This document shows, piece after piece, positions 55,523 through 62,932 of a DNA stretch of 62,932 bases. The translations under genes were made by a program, and so were the position numbers. This DNA comes from DASXRA01 sp036506155 (GTDB taxonomy: Bacteria > Actinomycetota > Actinomycetes > Mycobacteriales > Jatrophihabitantaceae): contig DASXSF010000090.1 in NCBI GenBank assembly GCA_036506155.1, forward strand, positions 1 to 62,932, in the 5' to 3' direction. Position 1 is the first letter of the stretch. Each line of letters starts with the position of its first letter. The notes below the pieces were generated by a model. That model was not told the DNA's origin and ran no database searches. It saw only the letters and a program-made list of their open reading frames with translations.

Positions 55523-55579
55523 TGGCGCCTCACCACCAAGCCGCTCGCGGTCGAGCCGGAGCTAAGGAGAACTGAACCG

Positions 55580-56593
55580 ATGCCCATCCCCCTGCGCCAG
55601 TCGGCGCGGATCGGCTGGTACTTGTTCAGCCAGAAGGTGCACAAGCGGGAGAAGTTCCCGCTGATCGTGGAGCTGGAACCGCTGTTCGCGTGCAACCTCG
55701 CGTGCCCCGGCTGCGGCAAGATTCAGCACCCGCACGACATCCTGCGCCAGCGCATGCCGGTGGAGCAGGCAGTCGCGGCGATCGAGGAGAGCGGCGCGCC
55801 GATGGTGTCGATCGCCGGTGGTGAGCCGCTCATGCACCCGCAGATCGACGTCATGGTCCGCGAGTTGAACAAGCGCAAGAAGTACGTCTACCTGTGCACG
55901 AATGCCGAGCTCGTGCGCAAGCGGTGGGACAGGTTCAACTTCACGCCGTCGCCGTACCTCGCTTTCGCGATCCACGTCGACGGGCTGCGCGAGCGCCACG
56001 ACCAGGCCGTCGACAAGCAAGGCGTGTTCGACGAGGCGGTCGCCGCGATCGAGTTCCTGAAGGAGAAGGGCTTCCGGGTCACCACGAACTCGACGTTCTT
56101 CAACACCGACACGCCGCAGACGATCATCGACGTGCTGAACTTCCTCAACGACGAGGTCAAGGTCGACAGCATGATGCTGTCGCCCGCATACGCCTACGAG
56201 AAGGCACCCGACCAGGATCACTTCCTCGGCGTCGAGGAGACGCGCGAGCTGTTCCGCAAGGCGTTCGCGAACGGCAACCGCAAGCGGTGGCGGCTCAACC
56301 ACTCGCCACTGTTTCTCGACTTCCTCGAGGGCAAGGTCGACTTCCAGTGCACGGCGTGGGGCATCCCGTCGTACTCGCTGCTCGGCTGGCAGCGGCCGTG
56401 CTACCTCATGGCCGACGGCTACGTGAAGACGTACAAGGAGCTCGTGGAAACTACCGACTGGGACAAGTACGGCCGCGGCAAAGACCCGCGGTGCAACAAC
56501 TGCATGGCTCACTGCGGCTATGAGCCGACGGCCGTGCTTGCCACGATGGGGTCGCTCAAGCAGAGCCTGCGCGCACTGCGGGAGCAGACCTGA
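55580..56593 (+). CDS. hpnH: Adenosyl-hopene transferase HpnH (radical SAM)
   Basis: 337 residues. It adds a 5'-deoxyadenosyl group to hopene. The radical-SAM motif CNLACPGC has Cys38, Cys42 and Cys45; SIAGGEPLMHPQ is the SAM-binding GGE. The C-terminal half has a Cys cluster (CNNCMAHCGYEP) typical of HpnH. TAAGGAGAA precedes the ATG. It follows hpnG::ispH by 57 bases and is the last hopanoid gene here. Confidence 0.95.
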   Translation: MPIPLRQSARIGWYLFSQKVHKREKFPLIVELEPLFACNLACPGCGKIQHPHDILRQRMPVEQAVAAIEESGAPMVSIAGGEPLMHPQIDVMVRELNKRKKYVYLCTNAELVRKRWDRFNFTPSPYLAFAIHVDGLRERHDQAVDKQGVFDEAVAAIEFLKEKGFRVTTNSTFFNTDTPQTIIDVLNFLNDEVKVDSMMLSPAYAYEKAPDQDHFLGVEETRELFRKAFANGNRKRWRLNHSPLFLDFLEGKVDFQCTAWGIPSYSLLGWQRPCYLMADGYVKTYKELVETTDWDKYGRGKDPRCNNCMAHCGYEPTAVLATMGSLKQSLRALREQT

Positions 56594-56662
56594 GCTGACG
56601 AGGTTTCCGCCGACCGCATCGAAGAGTAAGTTCAGCCGATAAACAATCTCGGAGATGATGGG

Positions 56663-57856
56663 ATGGTCGGTATGAGCGTGCAACCGACGCGGGCGGACAA
56701 GTTCAGCTTCGGGCTGTGGACGGTCGGCTGGCAGGCCCGGGACCCGTTCGGGGACGCGACCCGTGCGCCGCTGGACCCGGTCGAGGCGGTACACCGGCTC
56801 GCCGAGCTCGGAGCCTACGGGGTGACGTTCCACGACGACGACGTGGTGCCGTTCGGATCATCGGACAGCGAGCGGGACAAGCACCTGGAACGCTTCCGCG
56901 ACGCGCTGGACGAGACGGGACTGATCGTCCCGATGGTGACCACGAACCTGTTTACCCACCCGGTGTTCAAGGACGGCGGGTTCACCAGCAACGACCGTTC
57001 GGTGCGCCGTTTCGCGTTGCGCAAGGTCGCCCGCAACATCGACCTCGCGGGAGCCCTCGGGGCGCACACGTTCGTCATGTGGGGTGGCCGCGAGGGCGCG
57101 GAATCCGACGCCGCCAAGGACGTCCGGGCCGCTCTGGATCGCTACCGCGAGGCCGTCGACACGCTCGCGTCCTACATCAAGGAGCAGGGCTACGACCTGC
57201 GCATCGCGCTCGAGCCGAAACCGAACGAGCCGCGCGGCGACATCCTGCTGCCGACGGTCGGACACGCGTTGGCGTTCATAGCGGAGCTCGAGCACGGCGA
57301 CATCGTCGGGCTGAACCCCGAAGTGGGCCACGAGCAGATGGCCGGGCTGAACTTCGTGCACGGCATTGCCCAGGCGCTATGGGCCGGCAAGCTGTTCCAC
57401 ATCGACCTGAACGGGCAGCGCAGCATCAAGTTCGACCAGGACCTCATCTTCGGGCACGGCGATCTGTTCAACGCCTTCTTCCTCGTCGACCTCCTCGAGA
57501 ACGGCCTCGACGGCGCGCCGGCCTACGACGGCCCCCGCCACTTCGACTACAAGCCGTACCGCACCGAAGACATCAACGGGGTGTGGGCGTCGGCCGCGGC
57601 GAATATGCGCACCTACCTGCTGCTGCGGGAGCGGACCAAGGCGTTCCGGGCCGACCCCGAGGTGCGTGAGGCATTGGACGTGACCGGCGTGACGTCGCTG
57701 CGTGAGCCGACGCTCGGCCCCGGCGAGACGCTCGCCGACCTCATGAAAGACCGCAGCGCGTTCGAGGACTTCAACCCGGACGTCGCCGGCGCTCGCGGCT
57801 ACGGCGTCGCCCGACTGAATCAGCTCGCCTTGGAGCACGTGCTGGGCGCTCGGTGA
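56663..57856 (+). CDS. xylA: Xylose isomerase
   Basis: 397 residues, class I (Streptomyces-type). It converts D-xylose to D-xylulose and D-glucose to D-fructose with two metal ions. Seen are FGLWTVGWQARDPFG, TFHDDDVVPFG, FVMWGGREGAE, the metal Glu in RIALEPKPNEP, NPEVGHEQMAG, FHIDLNGQ and the KFDQDLIFGHGD region. The ATG at 56663 is 8 bases after GGAG; another in-frame ATG lies 9 bases on. An AT-rich patch (GATAAACAAT at 56638-56647) just upstream may be the promoter or operator. A ROK regulator overlaps its 3' end. No xylB is present. Confidence 0.95.
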   Translation: MVGMSVQPTRADKFSFGLWTVGWQARDPFGDATRAPLDPVEAVHRLAELGAYGVTFHDDDVVPFGSSDSERDKHLERFRDALDETGLIVPMVTTNLFTHPVFKDGGFTSNDRSVRRFALRKVARNIDLAGALGAHTFVMWGGREGAESDAAKDVRAALDRYREAVDTLASYIKEQGYDLRIALEPKPNEPRGDILLPTVGHALAFIAELEHGDIVGLNPEVGHEQMAGLNFVHGIAQALWAGKLFHIDLNGQRSIKFDQDLIFGHGDLFNAFFLVDLLENGLDGAPAYDGPRHFDYKPYRTEDINGVWASAAANMRTYLLLRERTKAFRADPEVREALDVTGVTSLREPTLGPGETLADLMKDRSAFEDFNPDVAGARGYGVARLNQLALEHVLGAR

Positions 57857-59004
57857 TCGCCCCGGCACCAACCGCCCCAGCGGGCCAGCACACCGTCCGG
57901 CGGCACAACCTCGCGCTGGTGCTCGGTGCAGTTGCCGCCGCCGGACGCAGCACCCGGGCCCGGGTCGCTGACGCGACCGGCCTGACCCGGGCGACCGTCT
58001 CCGTCCTGGCCGACCAGCTGCTGGCCGCCGGGCTGCTCGACGAGCTCGCCCCGGACCGGGGTGTGCCGGGCCGGCCAGGCAACCCGTTGCGGCTGAACCC
58101 TGGTGGTCCGGGTGGGCTCGGCGTCGAGGTGAACGTCGACTACCTCGGCGCCTGCGTCGTCGGCCTGGACGGGACGGTGCGCGCGCAGCACGTGATGGCG
58201 TTCGACGCCCGGGCGGCCGCCCCGGGGATGGCGGTGCGCCGCGCCGCGCACCTGGCCGAGCGAGCCCGCGCCGACGCCGGCGTCTCGATCGCCGGGACCG
58301 TCTTGGCCCTGCCCGGGCTGGTCGATCACGGGGGAATGCTGCGCCGGGCGCCGAACCTGCCGGGCTGGGACGGCGTCGCCGTCGCCGAGATGCTGGGCGC
58401 GCTGCTGGGAACCGACGTCGACGCGAGCAACGAGGCGAATCTTGCCGCGCTGGCCGAGGCCGCGGCCACGGGGCTGCGGGACTTCGTCCACGTGTCCGGC
58501 GAGGTGGGCGTCGGTGGCGGTGTGGTGCGCGACGGCCGGCTCTACACCGGCGTGGGCGGCTTTGCCGGGGAACTCGGGCACGTCGTCGTCGACCCGGACG
58601 GTCCGCCGTGCAGCTGCGGTGGCGCCGGATGCCTGGAGCAGCTGGCCGGCCTGGACGCCTTGCTCCGCACCGCCGGCGTCCGTGGCGTGGACGAGCTCGC
58701 GGCCCGGGCGACCGACCCGGTGCCGGGGGCGGCACTCGAGCGTGCGGGGCGGGCGCTGGGCATCGCGCTCGCCGCTACGGTGAACCTGCTCGATGTGCGC
58801 GAGGTCGTACTCGGCGGGGTGCACGCCCGCTTGGCCCCGTGGCTCACCGGCGCGCTGCAGTCCGAGCTGGATCGCCGGGTCGTGAGCCGTGAGCTGGCGC
58901 CCGTGCGGGTCCATGTCTCGGAGCTCGGGCCGTACGCCGCAGTACGCGGCGCGGCCGGCTCGGTGGTGTCGCGCGTGGTAGCGGATCCGCTCAGCGTGTA
59001 CTGA
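57853..59004 (+). CDS. ROK-family transcriptional regulator, probable XylR
   Basis: 383 residues. N-terminal winged helix (VRRHNLALVLGAVAAAGRSTRARVADATGLTRATVS), then a sugar-kinase-like ROK domain with the zinc motif GELGHVVVDPDG..CSCGGAGCLE. The DxGxT ATP site is not well kept (VEVNVDYLGACVVG), as expected for a regulator rather than a kinase. The GTG overlaps the xylA stop (GTGA), so it probably represses xylA and itself in response to xylose. Confidence 0.9.
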   Translation: MIAPAPTAPAGQHTVRRHNLALVLGAVAAAGRSTRARVADATGLTRATVSVLADQLLAAGLLDELAPDRGVPGRPGNPLRLNPGGPGGLGVEVNVDYLGACVVGLDGTVRAQHVMAFDARAAAPGMAVRRAAHLAERARADAGVSIAGTVLALPGLVDHGGMLRRAPNLPGWDGVAVAEMLGALLGTDVDASNEANLAALAEAAATGLRDFVHVSGEVGVGGGVVRDGRLYTGVGGFAGELGHVVVDPDGPPCSCGGAGCLEQLAGLDALLRTAGVRGVDELAARATDPVPGAALERAGRALGIALAATVNLLDVREVVLGGVHARLAPWLTGALQSELDRRVVSRELAPVRVHVSELGPYAAVRGAAGSVVSRVVADPLSVY

Positions 59005-59045
59005 CTATCGACCGTCCTGGTGTTCGGGCGGCCACCAACTCGCCG

Positions 59046-59090
59046 TGATCTTGGCGTTTTGGTCAATATTCCACCGCAAGTCCAAGATCA
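59046..59090. repeat. Inverted repeat TGATCTTGG / CCAAGATCA
   Basis: A 9-bp perfect arm at 59046-59054 and 59082-59090 around a 27-base AT-richer centre. It lies 41 bases after the ROK gene and could be its terminator or another intergenic palindrome. The rest of the 457-base gap to rpsL holds the promoter below and no gene that I can support. Confidence 0.5.
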
Positions 59091-59176
59091 TGTGGATTTG
59101 GGGGGCCGCGGCGCGTGGCGGGGAAGCACGGCGGAGCACCCCAGCCGGATCACGCTCCCCCCGCTCGGGGCCCGCT

Positions 59177-59205
59177 TTGCGCCGGTGAGTGGGCACGGGT
59201 ACTCT
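59177..59205 (+). promoter_or_regulatory. Predicted housekeeping promoter of the rpsL operon
   Basis: TTGCGC (59177-59182), a 17-base spacer and TACTCT (59200-59205) match SigA promoters and closely resemble the rplJL promoter. It leaves a leader of about 250 bases before rpsL. Confidence 0.6.
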
Positions 59206-59461
59206 TGGCATTCGCACCCGGAGCGATCCGGGTCGTCTCCTGTGCCCGCACAGCGGCGTACCGGCTATGTCGGCGTCGCACGCGGCACGGCTCACCGTCT
59301 GGACCGGCGAGTCTCGCCGGGCTGGCCTGCAGGAAGGGGTGCGACACGCCCGACCTCGGGGACCGGTGAGGGCGAGTATCACCCAGCACCACGCAGGCAC
59401 CACCCACGACAGCACCGGCTAGCCATTCGACACGATTCGACACGAGGAGATTGCAGGCCGC

Positions 59462-59836
59462 ATGCCTACGATCCAGCAACTGGTCCGCAAGGGCCGCCAG
59501 GACAAGATCGGGAAAGCGAAGACGCCCGCGCTCAAGGGCTCTCCGCAGCGTCGTGGCGTCTGCACGCGGGTGTACACGACGACGCCGAAGAAGCCGAACT
59601 CGGCGCTGCGCAAGGTTGCCCGGGTCCGACTGACGAGCGGCATCGAGGTCACGGCCTACATCCCGGGCGTCGGCCACAACCTCCAGGAGCACTCGATCGT
59701 GCTGGTCCGTGGTGGACGGGTGAAGGACCTGCCCGGCGTCCGGTACAAGATCATCCGTGGCTCGCTCGACACCCAGGGGGTGCGCGGCCGCAAGCAGGCA
59801 CGCAGCCGGTACGGCGCGAAGCGGGAGAAGGGGTAA
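59462..59836 (+). CDS. rpsL: 30S ribosomal protein S12
   Basis: 124 residues: MPTIQQLVRKGRQDKIGKAK, the TTTPKKPNSALRKVARVRL loop and PGVGHNLQEHSIVLVRGG..KDLPGVRYK. Both lysines linked to streptomycin sensitivity are wild type. It begins the str operon; rpsG follows after 6 bases. Confidence 0.98.
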   Translation: MPTIQQLVRKGRQDKIGKAKTPALKGSPQRRGVCTRVYTTTPKKPNSALRKVARVRLTSGIEVTAYIPGVGHNLQEHSIVLVRGGRVKDLPGVRYKIIRGSLDTQGVRGRKQARSRYGAKREKG

Positions 59837-59842
59837 AACGGT

Positions 59843-60313
59843 ATGCCACGCAAGGGCCCGGCGCCCCAGCGTCCGCTGGTGGTCGACCCGGTTTACGACT
59901 CGCCGATCGTCACGCAGTTGGTGAACAAGGTGCTGCTGCGCGGCAAGCGATCCACCGCCGAGCGCATCGTGTACGGCGCCCTCGAGGGCTGCCGCGAGAA
60001 GACCGGCACCGACCCGGTCGTCACGCTCAAGCGCGCGCTCGACAACGTCAAGCCCACCCTCGAGGTGAAGAGCCGTCGCGTCGGCGGTGCCACGTACCAG
60101 GTGCCCGTCGAGGTGAAGGCTCCCCGCAACACCACCCTCGCGCTGCGCTGGCTGGTCGGCTACGCCCGGCAGCGCCGCGAGAAGACCATGACCGAGCGGC
60201 TCATGAACGAGCTGCTCGATGCCAGTAACGGCCTGGGCGCGAGCGTCAAGCGTCGCGAGGACACGCACAAGATGGCCGAGTCCAACCGCGCCTTTGCCCA
60301 CTACCGCTGGTAG
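59843..60313 (+). CDS. rpsG: 30S ribosomal protein S7
   Basis: 156 residues, full length: MPRKGPAPQRPLVVDPVYDS, NKVLLRGKRSTAERIVYGAL, and the C-terminal KRREDTHKMAESNRAFAHYRW. It nucleates assembly of the 30S head. AAACGGT only weakly resembles a ribosome-binding site, as expected for a coupled gene. Confidence 0.98.
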   Translation: MPRKGPAPQRPLVVDPVYDSPIVTQLVNKVLLRGKRSTAERIVYGALEGCREKTGTDPVVTLKRALDNVKPTLEVKSRRVGGATYQVPVEVKAPRNTTLALRWLVGYARQRREKTMTERLMNELLDASNGLGASVKRREDTHKMAESNRAFAHYRW

Positions 60314-60374
60314 TGCTAACCCGTTCGGCTCGCAAGCTTCGCCGAACCAGAAGCCACAAGCTAGAGAAGGAACC

Positions 60375-62471
60375 ATGGCCAGCAACGCCGAACTCGCCAG
60401 GACCCGCAACATCGGGATCATGGCGCACATCGACGCGGGCAAGACCACGACGACCGAGCGCATCCTGTTCTACACCGGCATCACCTACAAGATCGGCGAA
60501 GTTCACGACGGCGCCGCCGTCATGGACTGGATGGAGCAGGAACAAGAGCGCGGCATCACAATCACGTCCGCGGCGACGAAGTGCACGTGGAAGGGTCACA
60601 CGATCAACCTGATCGACACGCCCGGACACGTCGACTTCACCGTCGAGGTCGAGCGCAACCTGCGCGTTCTCGACGGCGCGATCGCCGTGTACGACGGGGT
60701 GGCCGGCGTCGAGCCGCAGACCGAGACCGTCTGGCGGCAGGCGGATAAGTACCACGTCCCGCGCATGTGCTTCGTCAACAAAATGGACCGCACCGGCGCC
60801 GACTTTTTCCGCTGCGTGCAGATGATGGTCGAGCGGCTGGGCGCCACCCCGCTCGTGCTCCAGCTCCCGATCGGAGCCGAAGCAGACTTCGTCGGGGTCG
60901 TCGACCTGCTGGGCATGCGTGCGCTGGTGTGGCGCGGCGAGACTAAGAAGGGCGAGGACTACACTGTCGAGGAGATTCCCGCCGACCTCGCCGATCAGGC
61001 GAGCGAGTGGCGCGAGAAGCTGATCGAGACGCTCGCCGAGAACGACGAGCAGATCCTCGAGGCCTATCTCGGTGGCGAGGAGCTGTCCGTCGAGACGCTC
61101 AAGGCGGCGATCCGCCGCGCCACGATCGCGGGCCAACTCAACCCGGTCCTGGCCGGCTCGGCCTTCAAGAACAAGGGCGTCCAGCCACTGCTCGACGCCG
61201 TCGTCGACTACCTGCCCTCGCCGCTGGACGTGCCGCGCGTCGACGGGCTGCTGATGGACGGCGTAAGCGAGGCGCACCGGATGGCCGACGAGTCCGAGCC
61301 GCTGTCAGCGCTTGCGTTCAAGATCGCCACCGACCAGCACCTGGGCAAGCTCACTTACGTCCGCGTCTACTCAGGGGCGCTGGACAACGGCTCGCAGGTC
61401 CTCAACTCGACCAAGGACCGCAAGGAGCGCATCGGCAAGATCTACCAGATGCACGCGAACAAACGGGAGGAGCTGCCGCGGGCCGGCGCGGGCGACATCA
61501 TCGCCGTCGCCGGGCTGAAGCAGACGACCACGGGCGACACCCTGGCCGACCCGCAGAAGCCCATCGTCCTCGAATCGATGACCTTCCCAGACCCGGTCAT
61601 CTACGTGGCCATCGAACCGAAGACGAAAAGCGACCAGGAGAAGCTCGGCACCGCCATCCAGAAGCTCGCCGAGGAGGACCCGACCTTTCAGGTACGCACC
61701 GACGAGGAGACGGGGCAGACCGTCATCTCCGGTATGGGCGAGTTGCACCTGGAGATCTTGGTCGACCGGATGCGCCGCGAGTTCAAGGTCGAGGCGAACG
61801 TCGGCAAGCCGCAGGTGGCCTACCGGGAAACGATCCGGCGCACTGTCGACAAGGAGGAGTACACCCACAAGAAGCAGACCGGTGGCTCCGGGCAGTACGC
61901 GAAGGTGGTCGTCAAGCTCGAGCCGCTCGCGATGACCCCGGACGGCCCGAGCTACGAGTTCGCCAACGCGGTCACCGGCGGCCGGGTGCCCAAGGAGTTC
62001 ATCCCGTCCGTCGACGCCGGCGCCCAGGAGGCCATGCAGTACGGCGTTCTGGCGGGCTACCCGCTGGTCGGCCTGAAGCTGACGCTGCTCGACGGGCAGT
62101 ATCACGAGGTCGACTCGTCGGAGATGGCGTTCAAGATCGCCGGTTCGATGGTGCTCAAGGCGGCGGCTCGCAAGGCGCAGCCGGTACTGCTCGAGCCGAT
62201 GATGGCCGTCGAGGTCACCACGCCCGAGGAGAACATGGGTGACGTGATCGGCGACCTCAACTCACGCCGGGGCCAGATCCAGGCGATGGACGAGCGCGGC
62301 GGCGCCCGCGTCGTCAAGGCGCTGGTGCCACTGTCGGAGATGTTCGGCTACGTCGGCGACCTGCGGTCGAAGACGCAGGGCCGGGCGAGCTACACGATGC
62401 AGTTCGACTCCTACGCCGAGGTTCCGGGGAACGTGGCCAAGGAGATCATCGCCCGGGCAACCGGCGAGTAA
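60375..62471 (+). CDS. fusA: Elongation factor G
   Basis: 698 residues. G1 motif AHIDAGKTTTTERIL, G2/switch RGITITSAATKC, G3 DTPGHVDFTVEVER, G4 NKMDRTGADF; domain IV contains GSGQYAKVVVKLEP and the tip TGGRVPKEFIPSV. It drives translocation of the ribosome. The ATG at 60375 follows GAGAAGGAACC; an upstream in-frame reading overlaps rpsG and is rejected. Confidence 0.98.
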   Translation: MASNAELARTRNIGIMAHIDAGKTTTTERILFYTGITYKIGEVHDGAAVMDWMEQEQERGITITSAATKCTWKGHTINLIDTPGHVDFTVEVERNLRVLDGAIAVYDGVAGVEPQTETVWRQADKYHVPRMCFVNKMDRTGADFFRCVQMMVERLGATPLVLQLPIGAEADFVGVVDLLGMRALVWRGETKKGEDYTVEEIPADLADQASEWREKLIETLAENDEQILEAYLGGEELSVETLKAAIRRATIAGQLNPVLAGSAFKNKGVQPLLDAVVDYLPSPLDVPRVDGLLMDGVSEAHRMADESEPLSALAFKIATDQHLGKLTYVRVYSGALDNGSQVLNSTKDRKERIGKIYQMHANKREELPRAGAGDIIAVAGLKQTTTGDTLADPQKPIVLESMTFPDPVIYVAIEPKTKSDQEKLGTAIQKLAEEDPTFQVRTDEETGQTVISGMGELHLEILVDRMRREFKVEANVGKPQVAYRETIRRTVDKEEYTHKKQTGGSGQYAKVVVKLEPLAMTPDGPSYEFANAVTGGRVPKEFIPSVDAGAQEAMQYGVLAGYPLVGLKLTLLDGQYHEVDSSEMAFKIAGSMVLKAAARKAQPVLLEPMMAVEVTTPEENMGDVIGDLNSRRGQIQAMDERGGARVVKALVPLSEMFGYVGDLRSKTQGRASYTMQFDSYAEVPGNVAKEIIARATGE

Positions 62472-62504
62472 GACCCTAGAAACTCAAGAGAGGGAGTACC
62501 AGAA

Positions 62505-62932
<428 letters not shown>

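Overview
The window is high-GC actinobacterial chromosome. Its backbone follows the order known from Mycobacterium tuberculosis: rpmG-hadA-hadB-trpT-secE-nusG-rplK-rplA ... rplJ-rplL ... mceG(mkl) ... rpoB-rpoC ... rpsL-rpsG-fusA-tuf. A full hopanoid cluster, a mce lipid-transport operon, a glucodextranase and xylose isomerase point to a free-living, spore-former-like or soil relative of Frankia, Acidothermus, Sporichthya or Jatrophihabitans rather than a mycobacterium. That placement is inference from gene content; no 16S gene is present.

Layout. 1-1.7 kb: an Sdh1-type succinate dehydrogenase pair on the minus strand (sdhA is cut by the window edge). 1.8-4.1 kb: tRNA-Thr, tRNA-Met, rpmG, a TetR gene, a DUF4873 remnant and hadAB. 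4.1-9.3 kb: an M1 metallopeptidase lipoprotein, a small acetyltransferase, a decayed vapBC-like toxin-antitoxin pair, aspC and an NfeD-flotillin pair. 9.4-12 kb: tRNA-Trp, secE, nusG, rplK, rplA. 12-18.9 kb: accessory secreted proteins (LppX-like lipoprotein, GH15 glucodextranase, a three-repeat surface protein). 18.9-20.1 kb: rplJL with its L10 leader. 20.1-22.3 kb: a DUF2236 oxygenase and a degenerate acyl-CoA synthetase. 22.4-33.3 kb: mceG-yrbEA-yrbEB-mceABCDEF and two Mce-associated proteins, closed by a clear terminator. 33.7-41.1 kb: rpoB-rpoC. 41.2-46.2 kb: MFS exporter, NTF2-like and VOC genes divergent from their probable TetR regulator, then an epimerase with an ECF41 sigma factor. 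46.2-56.6 kb: class III aminotransferase (HpnO-like) divergent from hpnC-hpnD-hpnE-polyprenyl synthase-shc-(hpnG::ispH)-hpnH. 56.7-59 kb: xylA and a ROK regulator. 59.5 kb to the end: rpsL-rpsG-fusA-tuf (tuf is cut by the edge).

How the parts work together. The hopanoid genes take farnesyl diphosphate through presqualene diphosphate and squalene (HpnD, HpnC, HpnE) to hopene (Shc). HpnH then adds adenosine and HpnG removes adenine; the aminotransferase probably makes an amino-hopanoid. An IspH domain supplying isoprenoid precursors is fused to HpnG in one polypeptide. The mce operon encodes an ATP-driven lipid importer with its own ATPase; mceF carries a one-base frameshift near its 3' end.

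The least ordinary content is repetitive DNA at gene junctions. One dispersed repeat (core CGATGAGCGCTCGCGCGAAG) occurs at least six times, supplies the stop codons of several genes and the start codon of hpnD, and one copy is flanked by a 9-bp direct repeat. A second family is a 47-bp palindrome present three times at exactly the same length. The divergent MFS/TetR promoter holds three matching GGAG-N7-CTCC operators, and an ECF41-type promoter precedes the epimerase-sigma operon.
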